NCBI RefSeq assembly: GCF_963668475.1
Contig: NZ_OY764544.1
Span: forward strand, 1,674,001 to 1,738,000
From: an uncultured Methanospirillum sp.
GTDB taxonomy: Archaea > Halobacteriota > Methanomicrobia > Methanomicrobiales > Methanospirillaceae
Reading direction: 5' to 3'
DNA length: 64,000 nt
Shown: piece by piece, positions 8,674-17,109 of the stretch
How the letters are laid out: each line of letters opens with the position of its first letter
How positions within the stretch are numbered: position 1 is the first letter of the stretch
Notes under the pieces: model-generated
The model's database searches: none
What the model saw: only the letters and a program-made list of their open reading frames with translations
What the model was told of the DNA's origin: nothing
Position numbers and translations under genes: made by a program

Positions 8674-8701
8674 TCACCCCATGCGAAAAGGCATTGGGTG
8701 A
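8674..8701. repeat. Stem-loop in the protease/pscS intergenic region
   Basis: TCACCCCATGC and GCATTGGGTGA form an 11-bp stem with one mismatch around the loop GAAAAG. It is the most prominent element of the 338-base gap 8544-8881 apart from the pscS promoter. It could be the leader hairpin of one gene, a protein-binding site or part of a small RNA. I cannot tell which. Confidence 0.4.
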
Positions 8702-8800
8702 CTACATCTGTTTATCCGACATCATTCAGTAGTTCAGAATCACAACCATCAAAGATGCAGAGATTTTTTATCTGATCAAATTTAGCCGGATTCTTATCCC

Positions 8801-8810
8801 TTTTATACTC
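8801..8810 (+). promoter_or_regulatory. TATA box of the pscS-metY-metX operon
   Basis: TTTTATACTC about 75-80 bases before the pscS ATG. The predicted transcription start (8828-8835) coincides with the operator at 8833-8844, a position that suits a repressor. Confidence 0.5.
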
Positions 8811-8832
8811 CCGCGATAACCTATAGGATAGT

Positions 8833-8844
8833 TCACGATTGTGA
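8833..8844 (+). promoter_or_regulatory. Putative operator, copy 2 (TCACGATTGTGA) before pscS
   Basis: An exact match to the 12-base inverted repeat found at 4532-4543 and 14277-14288. It overlaps the expected transcription start of the pscS operon, about 23 bases after the end of the TATA box. Confidence 0.6.
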
Positions 8845-8881
8845 CAGAAACGATAATCCCATAATGAGGTAAGGTAGGGAG

Positions 8882-10249
8882 ATGGAAAAGAATACAGATC
8901 TTATCTTTGCAGCACTCTTCAAACTGGAAGAGGCACGACAGGTGATCCGGGACGGACTCCCGTCGGGGCTCAACAGTCAGGAAGAGACTCAGTTCAAAGA
9001 GAAGATCTCAGAGCTCAAAGGGATTGTCCAGGCCCTTGAAACCGGGACTGCCGGGAAGAAACCAGGCAGGATCGCCGGAACGATAGAAGTGCGAACACGT
9101 GAGGAGGAGAATATCAATATTCAGCCGATCCAGGCAGCAGGACGGCTGACCCTCGCAGCCCGTCAGGCGATCATCGCCTATGGTGACGGCTACTCCACCT
9201 GTGATGCCTGCCGGAAACCATTCAGACTGGATAAGATATCAAAACCGCCAATCGCAGACTTTCACACCCAGCTTGCCCAGTTCGTCAATATGGATCAGGC
9301 ACGGGTTGTGCCTGGAGCACGGAGAGGGTTCCAGGCAGTCGCACAGACCGTTGTAGAGAAGGGTGACTCGGTGATCGTCTCTGCATTTGCACATTATACC
9401 GAGTTTCTCGCTGTGGAAGGAGCAGGGGGAGTCGTGAAGGAGGTTCCCTTAAACAAGGACAATATCATCACCGCTGATGCAACTGCAGAAAAGATCGAAC
9501 AGGTAAAACAGGAGACCGGGAAACTCCCGACCCTGGTGATGATCGATCACTACGATTATCAGCTTGCCAACGAGCATGATGTCAAAGGGATCGCAAAGGT
9601 TGCACACAGTTACGATATCCCCTTCCTCTATAATGGTGCATACACCGTCGGAGTCATGCCTGTCGACGGAAAGGCAGTAGGAGCAGACTTCGTAGTCGGC
9701 TCCGGTCATAAGAGTATGGCTTCGCCGGCACCTTCCGGGGTGCTGGCGACGACGAGCGAATGGGCAGACAAAGTCTTCCGAACCACCCAGATGGTCGGAG
9801 ACGTCACCAAACGCAAGTTCGGGATCAAAGAAGTAGAGATGGTCGGATGCACGCTGATGGGATCCAATCTTATCGCAATGATGGCTTCATTCCCTGAAGT
9901 GAAAGAGCGGACACTCCACTGGGACGACGAGCTGAAGAAGATCAACTTCTTTGCTGATCGCCTGCTTGCCATCGACGGAAGCAAGATCCTCTCAGAGTAC
10001 CCCCGGAAACACGCACTGACCAAAGTGGATACAACCGGCAACTTTGACAGGATTGCAGAAACGCACAAACGTCGCGGTTTCTTCCTCTCAGACGAACTCT
10101 CTTCAAAGGGAATCGTCGGAGAGTTCGCTGGAGCAACCCGCACCTGGAAGCTCTCAACCTACGGGCTCTCCTGGGAGAAGGTCAGATACCTTGCCGACAC
10201 ATTCACCGAGATAGCAGAACGTTACGAATTACCAGTTTCAAAAAATTAA
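8882..10249 (+). CDS. pscS: O-phospho-L-seryl-tRNA:Cys-tRNA synthase (SepCysS)
   Basis: Converts phosphoseryl-tRNA(Cys) to Cys-tRNA(Cys) with PLP and a sulfur donor, the methanogen route to cysteine. Core motifs: [10 protein letters not shown] with C107/C110, [19 protein letters not shown], the PLP lysine K277 in GSGHKSMAS, and C323 in [10 protein letters not shown]. The three cysteines match those needed for persulfide/cluster chemistry in the family. At 455 residues it is longer than typical (about 380-400). The extra 75 or so N-terminal residues are helical and charged and precede the conserved [13 protein letters not shown]. The spacing to metY is 13 bases. An operator sits at its promoter. 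Confidence 0.93.
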   Translation: MEKNTDLIFAALFKLEEARQVIRDGLPSGLNSQEETQFKEKISELKGIVQALETGTAGKKPGRIAGTIEVRTREEENINIQPIQAAGRLTLAARQAIIAYGDGYSTCDACRKPFRLDKISKPPIADFHTQLAQFVNMDQARVVPGARRGFQAVAQTVVEKGDSVIVSAFAHYTEFLAVEGAGGVVKEVPLNKDNIITADATAEKIEQVKQETGKLPTLVMIDHYDYQLANEHDVKGIAKVAHSYDIPFLYNGAYTVGVMPVDGKAVGADFVVGSGHKSMASPAPSGVLATTSEWADKVFRTTQMVGDVTKRKFGIKEVEMVGCTLMGSNLIAMMASFPEVKERTLHWDDELKKINFFADRLLAIDGSKILSEYPRKHALTKVDTTGNFDRIAETHKRRGFFLSDELSSKGIVGEFAGATRTWKLSTYGLSWEKVRYLADTFTEIAERYELPVSKN

Positions 10250-10262
10250 ATCACTGATTACC

Positions 10263-11558
10263 ATGACTGACAAAAAAGACAGAGACGCAACTACATCACT
10301 GCACGCAGGACAGGTCCCGGACCCGACAACCGGAGCACTCGCAGTTCCGATCTACCAGACAACCAGTTACCAGTTCCGTGATGCTGACCATGCAGCAGCA
10401 CTCTTCGGTCTTTCAGAGCTTGGAAACATCTACACCCGGCTCATGAATCCAACCACCGACGTGCTCGAGAAGCGTATCGCTGCACTTGAGGGCGGATCAG
10501 GAGCACTTGCCGTGGCATCAGGTCAGGCAGCCATCTCGTACGCCCTCCTTAACATCACCAGGGTTGGCGATGAGATCGTAGCTGCAAACAATCTCTACGG
10601 CGGTACCTACACGCTCCTGCACTACACATTTGCTAAGCTCGGACGCAAGGTTATCTTTGTCGACTCCCAGGATCCTGAAGCATTCAGGAAGGCAATTACC
10701 CCGAAGACCCGTGCAATCTACGCAGAGACACTCGGAAACCCGAAACTCGATGTACCTGACTTCCGTAAGATCGCTGACATCGCCCACGAGGCAGGAATCG
10801 CATTCGTTGTAGACAACACATCTGCTGTCGGTCTGGTAAAGCCGATCGAGCACGGTGTCGACATCGTTGTCCACTCTGCAACCAAGTTTGTCGGGGGACA
10901 CGGCAACTCCATCGGCGGGCTCATCGTCGATTCAGGCAAGTTCAACTGGGGCAACGGAAAGTATCCCGAGTTCTCAGAACCAGATCCAAGTTACCACGGG
11001 CTTGTCTACTGGGATGTCTTCAAGGACTTTGCAGGGCTTGGAAACGTGGCATTTGTCTTCAAGATCCGTCTCTCACTTCTGCGAGATCTCGGGGCTGCTC
11101 TCTCTCCGTTCAATTCATTCCTGCTGCTCCAGGGCTTTGAGACGCTCCCGCTCAGGGTGAAACAGCACTCCGAGAACGCTCTTGCAGTCGCAAAGCACCT
11201 GAAGGCACACCCCAAGGTTGCCTGGGTCAACTATCCGGGTCTTTCAGACAACCCGACCCATGCGGTTGCATCCAGGTACCTCAATCACGGGTTCGGAGGT
11301 CTTCTCGGAGTAGGTATCAAGGGAGGAGTCGAGGAAGGAAAGAAGGTCATCAACGCACTCAAACTCTTCTCCCATGTTGCAAACATCGGAGACTCAAAGA
11401 GCCTTGTGATCCACCCGGCATCGACAACCCACCAGCAGCTCACTCCCGAAGAGCTTACTGCAACCGGAGTTACTCCAGATTATATCAGACTCTCAATCGG
11501 AATCGAAAATATCGAAGATATTATTGAGGATCTGGATCAAGCCTTAGCTCAGATCTGA
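10263..11558 (+). CDS. O-acetylhomoserine sulfhydrylase (MetY/Met17, PLP enzyme)
   Basis: 431 residues of the Cys/Met-metabolism PLP family: N-terminal TTSLHAGQ and [19 protein letters not shown], and the PLP lysine K208 in [12 protein letters not shown]. The length and the insertion after about residue 225 (WGNGKYPEF) are those of O-acetylhomoserine (thiol)-lyases, which make homocysteine from O-acetylhomoserine and sulfide. The next gene (5-base gap) makes that substrate, and the previous one makes cysteine on tRNA, so the operon joins both sulfur amino acid routes. Confidence 0.9.
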   Translation: MTDKKDRDATTSLHAGQVPDPTTGALAVPIYQTTSYQFRDADHAAALFGLSELGNIYTRLMNPTTDVLEKRIAALEGGSGALAVASGQAAISYALLNITRVGDEIVAANNLYGGTYTLLHYTFAKLGRKVIFVDSQDPEAFRKAITPKTRAIYAETLGNPKLDVPDFRKIADIAHEAGIAFVVDNTSAVGLVKPIEHGVDIVVHSATKFVGGHGNSIGGLIVDSGKFNWGNGKYPEFSEPDPSYHGLVYWDVFKDFAGLGNVAFVFKIRLSLLRDLGAALSPFNSFLLLQGFETLPLRVKQHSENALAVAKHLKAHPKVAWVNYPGLSDNPTHAVASRYLNHGFGGLLGVGIKGGVEEGKKVINALKLFSHVANIGDSKSLVIHPASTTHQQLTPEELTATGVTPDYIRLSIGIENIEDIIEDLDQALAQI

Positions 11559-11563
11559 CCAAT

Positions 11564-13036
11564 ATGATTCGAGGATCTGTTGGAACGGTAAAAACCGAAC
11601 AGGTGACATTCAAAGAGCCTCTCACACTGGAAAGTGGGGAGACTCTCCCTGAACTCACTATTGCGTACGAAACGTACGGTACCCTTGATCGCGATAGATC
11701 AAACGCTATTCTTATCTGTCACGCCTTGTCAGGTGACTCTCATGTAGCCGGTTATCATACAGGAACCGACAAACCAGGCTGGTGGGATATAGTCATAGGT
11801 CCGGGAAAAGCACTTGATACAGATCAATACTTCATCATCTGTTCAAATGTTCTGGGCGGTTGTAAAGGGACTACCGGCCCTTCGTCACTCAATCCGGAAA
11901 CAAACAAACCATATGGTCTTTCCTTCCCGGTCATCACCATCGGTGACATGGTTCATGCCCAGAGTCGTCTTCTTCAGCACTTTAATATTCAGCGTCTTTT
12001 TGCAGTCATCGGCGGATCGATGGGGGGAATGCAGGCACTTAAGTGGTCAGTTCTCTACCCTGACCTTGCAAGCAGGGTTGTGGTGATCGCAAGTACTGCC
12101 TACTCGACGCCGCAGCAGATCGCCTTTAACGAGGTTGCCCGGAGTGCAATCCGGTCTGATCCTGACTGGAATCATGGCGACTACTATGAGAATTTCCCCC
12201 CGACCCGGGGGTTGTCGCTTGCCAGAATGATAGGCCATATCACGTATCTCTCTGATGAATCGATGCATCAGAAGTTTGGCAGAGGTCTGCAGGGGAAGGA
12301 GGAACTCAGTTATGACTTCACCACTGATTTTCAGGTAGAGAGTTACCTGCATTATCAGGGTGATCGGTTTACCCAGCGGTTTGATGCAAACTCGTACCTG
12401 TATATCACCAAGGCGATCGATTACTTCGACATGTCTGTGAATGACTCACTTATCGAGGCATTTCGCAGTGTGAAGGCAAAATTCCTGATCGTTTCGGTAT
12501 CTTCAGACTGGCTGTATCCCCCATACCTCTCACAGGAGATCGTCACCGCCCTCTCTTCAGCCAATGCAGATGTTGAGTACTGTGAGATCAGGTCAAATTT
12601 TGGTCATGATGCGTTCCTGCTTGAGGAAGGGCAGATGAACTACCTTCTCGGACGGTTCCTCTCGTCTCTGACCATTGCAGATGTGATGAAAGTTCAGGCC
12701 CCGACTCTGAACGAGGACGTCACGATCAAGGAGGCTGCCGAGCTGATGATTGCCCAGTCAGTCAATCATCTGCCGGTGGTTGACTCGGAGGGAGCACTCA
12801 CCGGGATCGTCACATCCTGGGATATCTCGCGATCAGTTGCACGGGAGTTCACCTCTCTTGATGAGATCATGACACGGGATGTCTTCTTCGCATCGCCAGA
12901 AGAACCGGTTGACAGTGCAGTGAAGCGGATGGAGCAGAACCACATCTCTGCACTGCCGGTGGTTGACGACAAGCGAAGAGTGATCGGCCTTATCACAGCA
13001 GAACGTCTCTCCAGGCTTATCGGCCGTTGCCGATAA
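11564..13036 (+). CDS. metX: Homoserine O-acetyltransferase MetX with C-terminal CBS pair
   Basis: Acetylates homoserine with acetyl-CoA to feed MetY. The alpha/beta-hydrolase part spans about residues 1-365: [11 protein letters not shown], nucleophile S152 in [10 protein letters not shown], Asp in SSDWLYPP and His in FGHDAFL. Two CBS motifs follow at about 372-488 (HLPVVD...GIVTSWD and ALPVVD...GLITAE), which usually bind adenosyl ligands. The sequence is 490 residues against about 370 for the bare enzyme. The CBS pair could sense S-adenosylmethionine or adenine nucleotides, which is an inference. Last gene of the operon. Confidence 0.92.
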   Translation: MIRGSVGTVKTEQVTFKEPLTLESGETLPELTIAYETYGTLDRDRSNAILICHALSGDSHVAGYHTGTDKPGWWDIVIGPGKALDTDQYFIICSNVLGGCKGTTGPSSLNPETNKPYGLSFPVITIGDMVHAQSRLLQHFNIQRLFAVIGGSMGGMQALKWSVLYPDLASRVVVIASTAYSTPQQIAFNEVARSAIRSDPDWNHGDYYENFPPTRGLSLARMIGHITYLSDESMHQKFGRGLQGKEELSYDFTTDFQVESYLHYQGDRFTQRFDANSYLYITKAIDYFDMSVNDSLIEAFRSVKAKFLIVSVSSDWLYPPYLSQEIVTALSSANADVEYCEIRSNFGHDAFLLEEGQMNYLLGRFLSSLTIADVMKVQAPTLNEDVTIKEAAELMIAQSVNHLPVVDSEGALTGIVTSWDISRSVAREFTSLDEIMTRDVFFASPEEPVDSAVKRMEQNHISALPVVDDKRRVIGLITAERLSRLIGRCR

Positions 13037-13087
13037 TCACCCACGTTTCGAAATACCCAAATCAGAGTCGTGTGAAGATCTGGTATC

Positions 13088-13957
13088 TTGACAGTGATCA
13101 GATCACACTGCCTCATCGTAGCAGGGATCCTGTTATTCCTGATTGCATCATCCGGATGCATCGCTACCGATGAGAATACCAGACTGAATCTCACCTTTTT
13201 TGATGTCGGCCAGGGAGATTCATGTCTCCTGCAGGTTGATGGGAAAACCATGCTCGTGGATGCCGGCCCGTACGAAGCAGGGCCGAAGATCGCAGAGTGG
13301 TTGAAAGCCAGAAATATCTCGTATCTTGACGTGGTGGTCGCGACACATCCACACAGCGATCATATCGGTGGAATGCCAGCAGTGCTCAGGCAGATAAAGA
13401 CCGGAGTCTTCATCGATTCTGGTGATACCCACACAACCCCGTCGTATGAAGTACTTCTGAAAACCATTGAAAAATATCAGATTCCGTACCGGGTCGTTCA
13501 TGAAGGCGATCAGATAGATCCGGGCCCCGGGGTCAGTATCAGGGTTCTCAACCCTGATACCACTGCTTCAGGCGATCTCAACGACAACTCGATCGTCCTT
13601 GAGATCACTTCAGGGAACAGGATGTTCCTGCTTATGGGTGATGCAGGGATTTCAGTGGAAGAGCGACTTCTCAAAGAGGGAAATGACCTCAGGGCTGACC
13701 TTCTTAAAGTCGGCCATCACGGAAGCAGGCACTCTTCAGGGCGAAGGTTTATTGAGGCTGTATCACCAGAGATTGCAATCATATCCCTTGCTGCCGGAAA
13801 CGAGTATGGATACCCGCAGAAGGATCCGATCAGGTACCTCACCGATACAGGTTCCCGGATATACCGGACAGATCAGGAAGGGACGATCACCGTCACGGCA
13901 GATCAGAAAGGTCTTGTAGTTAACGCAGAGATGATACCCAAATCTGCCCCAAAATAA
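13088..13957 (+). CDS. ComEC-like metallo-beta-lactamase-fold lipoprotein
   Basis: 289 residues from a TTG at 13088 (a GTG at 13094 is equally possible). Residues 1-23 form a signal peptide ending in a lipobox with C24. Metallo-beta-lactamase motifs follow: LTFFDVGQGDSCLL, HPHSDH at 87-92, LLMGDAG and VGHHGSRHSSG. This is the stand-alone form of the hydrolase domain found at the end of ComEC DNA-uptake channels. The active site would face outward, so a role on extracellular nucleic acid or phosphodiesters is conceivable but not shown. A DUF3006 gene follows 53 bases later, a pairing often seen with this domain. Confidence 0.8.
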   Translation: MTVIRSHCLIVAGILLFLIASSGCIATDENTRLNLTFFDVGQGDSCLLQVDGKTMLVDAGPYEAGPKIAEWLKARNISYLDVVVATHPHSDHIGGMPAVLRQIKTGVFIDSGDTHTTPSYEVLLKTIEKYQIPYRVVHEGDQIDPGPGVSIRVLNPDTTASGDLNDNSIVLEITSGNRMFLLMGDAGISVEERLLKEGNDLRADLLKVGHHGSRHSSGRRFIEAVSPEIAIISLAAGNEYGYPQKDPIRYLTDTGSRIYRTDQEGTITVTADQKGLVVNAEMIPKSAPK

Positions 13958-14010
13958 ACGAAGAGCAGAATCCCGAATAGATCCCCTGCTGTCTCGCACG
14001 AGGAGCAACC

Positions 14011-14241
14011 ATGACAGATGCAAGTAGAACAGTGGTGATGACCATAGACAGGATTGAAGATGGATATTTTATCCTGATACCCAGGGACAATCCGGAGGAT
14101 ATGATCAAGCTCCCACGAAAATATCTGGGAGATTTCGAAGAGGGGGATATCCTGGAGTTTTCAATCAGAAAGGACGAGTCAGCAACAAAAGAGGCTCGAA
14201 ACCGGGCGAGCAGGCTTAGAGAACGGCTCGTGAACCGATGA
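14011..14241 (+). CDS. DUF3006-domain small protein
   Basis: 76 residues, starting TVVMTIDRIEDGYFIL with a short beta-barrel-like pattern (RIEDG...LPRKYL...EEGDILEFSI) and ending in a charged helix. This pattern is characteristic of DUF3006, which in many genomes sits next to ComEC-like beta-lactamase proteins, as here. Function unknown. Upstream ATG at 14011 is preceded by GAGGAGCA. Confidence 0.75.
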   Translation: MTDASRTVVMTIDRIEDGYFILIPRDNPEDMIKLPRKYLGDFEEGDILEFSIRKDESATKEARNRASRLRERLVNR

Positions 14242-14276
14242 TACGATAAGGATGAGATGTTTGATCTTCAAAACAG

Positions 14277-14288
14277 TCACGATTGTGA
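14277..14288 (+). promoter_or_regulatory. Putative operator, copy 3 (TCACGATTGTGA) before the Cys-rich winged-helix gene
   Basis: Identical to copies 1 and 2. It lies directly before an A/T-rich TATA-like stretch, ATAATATAC (14293-14301), where the BRE would be. Since this TATA-like stretch is about 25 bases before the ATG at 14323, the mRNA may be leaderless. The site suggests autoregulation. Confidence 0.6.
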
Positions 14289-14322
14289 AACATAATATAC
14301 TTTTGCATATAATGGGTACAGA

Positions 14323-15156
14323 ATGAAACTGCTGGCTGGTGTGATTGTCATCGGCTTTCTTCTGCTCGCAGTACTATCCGGTATCCCGTCTTTCCCAATA
14401 GAGCGAAAAAGCTCCTGCTGCACGAGTGACAGTTCATCTGGTCGTCTCTCCTGTCATATGACCATGACCAGTCAGGGGACAGTCCATCCCTGCAGTTGTA
14501 AGACAAACGCTGCTGCGTCACCGGCACAAATGCCGGCAGGTTCCTGTGGAGCCTGTGGATCACTGATGGCACCGGTAACACAGCCTTCAACTCTGCTCGA
14601 CCGGATTCGCAGATACGCAGTCAGCGGATATCGCAGGATAACAAACAGGAACCTTCTTGAGCATGAGGGCAGGCGCCAGATATACGATGAGATTGTTGCT
14701 TCACCAGGTGTTGATATCAGAAGACTTATCGGGATAACCGGGATGAATGAGAATACCCTCCGGTACCATCTTGAACGGCTCAATGACGGGGGGAAGATCC
14801 AGGCATCTACAATCGGTGGCGTCTGTCACTACTTTGAAAACCACGGGAAGTACTCAACCGGAGAACAGATTCTGATGGCACGGATGCTGACCGCTGCAAG
14901 TTCCCGGATTTTGAGGATCATCCTCCACCAGCCAGGCCTCACTCGTGGAGAACTGGCAGATCTCCTCGGAGTTGCAGGCCCGACAGTGACACGGAGTGTG
15001 CAGCATCTCACCGATGAGGGACTTGTCCGTGTGGAACGCGATGGAAGATATACCAGATATTATCCAGATGAGTTAGTATGGGGAGGCTATGGCCAGGGAT
15101 TTACTCCCCCATTCATACACGATACTGCGTCTTGCGATCGGGCATGCGCAAAGTGA
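14323..15156 (+). CDS. Membrane-anchored, Cys-rich winged-helix transcription regulator
   Basis: 277 residues. One membrane helix (about 4-21) is followed by a segment with seven cysteines (32, 33, 44, 57, 59, 75, 78). Two winged-helix domains follow: the first near 107-165 (RQIYDEIVASPGVDIRRLIG, then NTLRYHLERL), the second near 185-250 (ILHQPGLTRGELADLLGV, TVTRSVQHLTDEGLVRV). Two further cysteines (269 and 274) are near the C-terminus. Tandem wHTH behind an N-terminal membrane helix is a known plan of archaeal membrane regulators. The cysteine cluster could bind metal or sense thiol redox state. For the wHTH part to reach DNA it must be cytoplasmic. The side on which the cysteines lie depends on that topology. 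An operator shared with sulfur genes lies in its promoter. Confidence 0.7.
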   Translation: MKLLAGVIVIGFLLLAVLSGIPSFPIERKSSCCTSDSSSGRLSCHMTMTSQGTVHPCSCKTNAAASPAQMPAGSCGACGSLMAPVTQPSTLLDRIRRYAVSGYRRITNRNLLEHEGRRQIYDEIVASPGVDIRRLIGITGMNENTLRYHLERLNDGGKIQASTIGGVCHYFENHGKYSTGEQILMARMLTAASSRILRIILHQPGLTRGELADLLGVAGPTVTRSVQHLTDEGLVRVERDGRYTRYYPDELVWGGYGQGFTPPFIHDTASCDRACAK

Positions 15157-15174
15157 GAGAGAATATAAAGTACA

Positions 15175-15183
15175 TTTTATATT
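15175..15183 (+). promoter_or_regulatory. TATA box of the gene at 15206
   Basis: TTTTATATT lies 23-31 bases before the ATG at 15206, so the message is probably leaderless. A second A/T element, AATATAAAG, lies at 15162-15170. Confidence 0.45.
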
Positions 15184-15205
15184 CCTTTAAGCAATATTTT
15201 CCCTG

Positions 15206-15736
15206 ATGATTAGATCACATTTTTTTCCAACCGTTCTGATTCAACTCATTCTGGTTCTCCTGATAATCTGCATTCCTGCCAGCTCTGCAGTGTCTGATCC
15301 GAGCCTGAACCAGACAATCAAAGCTGCTGACCAGTCCGGACCAGACTATGAGATAACAGAAGTCACCATGCCTGTCCAGACCTCCTGGACAGAACCCGGT
15401 ACCTACATCCACCCAAATATAACCATACGAAATGCCGGTGCTGCTGACATCGCAGCAGAACCGCTGCAGATTCAGGCATCTCTCGGAAAGTATCAGTTGA
15501 TTTCAAAAAATAATCAGGTCTCACCGTTCAAAGCAGGAGAGATTCGGACAATAACACCTGATTATCTTGTCCCGAGTGGAGTCCCGACCGGCGAATATAC
15601 ATTGACTGCTTCTGTTACCCGTGGTCCGGAACAGGAAGGGGAGAGTATAGTGAGCAGTACGGTGTCAGCTCCTGATAAGCTAAATGTGAAACTGATAACA
15701 TCGAAGACAAAAGTCCGTTCGTGTAACTGCGGGTAA
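15206..15736 (+). CDS. Secreted CARDB-like small protein
   Basis: 176 residues with a signal peptide (about 1-28) and one immunoglobulin-like beta-sandwich of CARDB type (YEITEVTMPVQ...NITIRNAG...PTGEYTLTASV). The C-terminus is short and basic and ends CNCG. No membrane anchor follows. Such domains mediate adhesion or assembly of surface complexes. It lies just after the Cys-rich regulator but has its own promoter element. A specific role is not evident. Confidence 0.65.
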   Translation: MIRSHFFPTVLIQLILVLLIICIPASSAVSDPSLNQTIKAADQSGPDYEITEVTMPVQTSWTEPGTYIHPNITIRNAGAADIAAEPLQIQASLGKYQLISKNNQVSPFKAGEIRTITPDYLVPSGVPTGEYTLTASVTRGPEQEGESIVSSTVSAPDKLNVKLITSKTKVRSCNCG

Positions 15737-15792
15737 TAGACAGATACAAAGTCACAAGAGGAATAATCTGCTAAAAAGAAACATGAGACAGA

Positions 15793-17109
15793 TCAGAGTA
15801 ACTTCCGCTTGAATAATACAACTACCCCAACAACACCAAGAAGAAGAAGCAGCCAGAGATACCCTGCAGAAGAAAGGGCAGGAAATAGTGTTGTTTCAGA
15901 TTGGGATGGATAAGAGATACGCGACCGGAGACGGTTAAACTGATCAGATTGAGAGGTATTGAGAGGAATACCTGAAATTTTTTCGAGGGTTTTTTTTGCC
16001 TCAACTATTTTTCCCTGGTTTAATTGAGAGGCCGCCATACAAAATCCAGGTTGAGGATCTGTAGGCCTTGCATTCCAAATTTTTTCGTAATTCTTTTCTG
16101 CCTCATTAAAATCACCGGATTTAAAGTTCAGATCAGCCTTTAGTTCAGCTACATCAGGGGTAGCACCAAACCCAGATGGCAGGCTAGATAACCTATCAAG
16201 TAAACCTTTGGCAGCAGAATAATTTCCAGATTTTATATTCGTATTAATAAGACCTTTGAGTAACTCTGCTGTATCTGCGGGAGTAACTGCTTGATTTAAG
16301 GCTTTTGAATATGCTTGCTCAGCAGCATTGCCCAGTCCTTTCTTCTGAGAGACGTCACCTAGTTTTTTTGGTAAATCAAGATTATCAGGACTATTTTCTA
16401 ATCCCTGTTTGTAGGATTCAAGAGCGTTATCATCATTACCAAGTTGGCGTTCAACATCACCCTTGCGTTGATATAACTCAGGGTCATCTAATCCATATTC
16501 AGATGCTTTCTCATATTTATCCAGTGCCTGTTCAGGAGATGATTTTAATAAGAGATCACCCTGATTTTTATAGTTATTTGAATCATTACGATAATCTGAC
16601 GAGGATTTTCCTTGGTTATGAAGACCAGCGTCGATTTTTTCTTCAGAGACTGAATCTTTTGACTCTGTTGATCCAAACATTTGACTTTTAAATGAAGAGG
16701 ACTGATTTGAAGTTGGACCTAAATTAGTTACTAAGTTGATAGAGATAGGACCTTCGGTACGAATATTAGAACCTTGTTTATCGGATTTAGGGGAGGGGAG
16801 TGTTTTTATATTTTCATCCCAAGCACACTGATTTGGATCTAGTAAACACCGCCCAGTTCTAAAAGCATCATCAGACTCACCAATTCTTCCAAGCGACTGA
16901 AGAACTGTGCCTTTCCAGAGCCACCCATAAGGAAGGGAAGGGTCTAACAAAATCACTTTTTCAAAGCATGAGAGTGCAAAAGAATAATCCTGTGAATTAT
17001 ATGCCGCAACACCCTGGGCAAGGAGATCTTGTACTTGATCAGCCCTTCCTACGCCAGAAATAGAGAGAATACATACAAGAATAAAAACGAACAGGTCCGA
17101 TCGGTTCAT
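15793..17109 (-). CDS. TPR-repeat surface protein with C-terminal membrane anchor
   Basis: 438 residues: signal peptide 1-23, a TPR pair at about 28-95 (GVAAYNSQDYSFALSCFEKV), a Ser/Asn-rich linker at 105-180, four or five more TPR-like units at 180-390, a membrane helix near 414-433 and a basic tail. The TPR part would therefore lie outside the cell. It is the last gene of the four-gene receptor operon and overlaps the preceding gene by 4 bases. TPR units also occur inside two of the three receptors, so this protein could be an external partner for them. The coding sequence is visibly more A+T-rich than the two first genes of the operon. Confidence 0.8.
   Translation of the reverse strand: MNRSDLFVFILVCILSISGVGRADQVQDLLAQGVAAYNSQDYSFALSCFEKVILLDPSLPYGWLWKGTVLQSLGRIGESDDAFRTGRCLLDPNQCAWDENIKTLPSPKSDKQGSNIRTEGPISINLVTNLGPTSNQSSSFKSQMFGSTESKDSVSEEKIDAGLHNQGKSSSDYRNDSNNYKNQGDLLLKSSPEQALDKYEKASEYGLDDPELYQRKGDVERQLGNDDNALESYKQGLENSPDNLDLPKKLGDVSQKKGLGNAAEQAYSKALNQAVTPADTAELLKGLINTNIKSGNYSAAKGLLDRLSSLPSGFGATPDVAELKADLNFKSGDFNEAEKNYEKIWNARPTDPQPGFCMAASQLNQGKIVEAKKTLEKISGIPLNTSQSDQFNRLRSRISYPSQSETTLFPALSSAGYLWLLLLLGVVGVVVLFKRKLL

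Noticed and set aside
13094..13106. GTGAT-CAG-ATCAC inverted repeat at the start of the ComEC-like lipoprotein gene as a regulatory site
   Set aside because: Short, inside the likely coding start, and with half-sites in the opposite orientation to the repeated operator.
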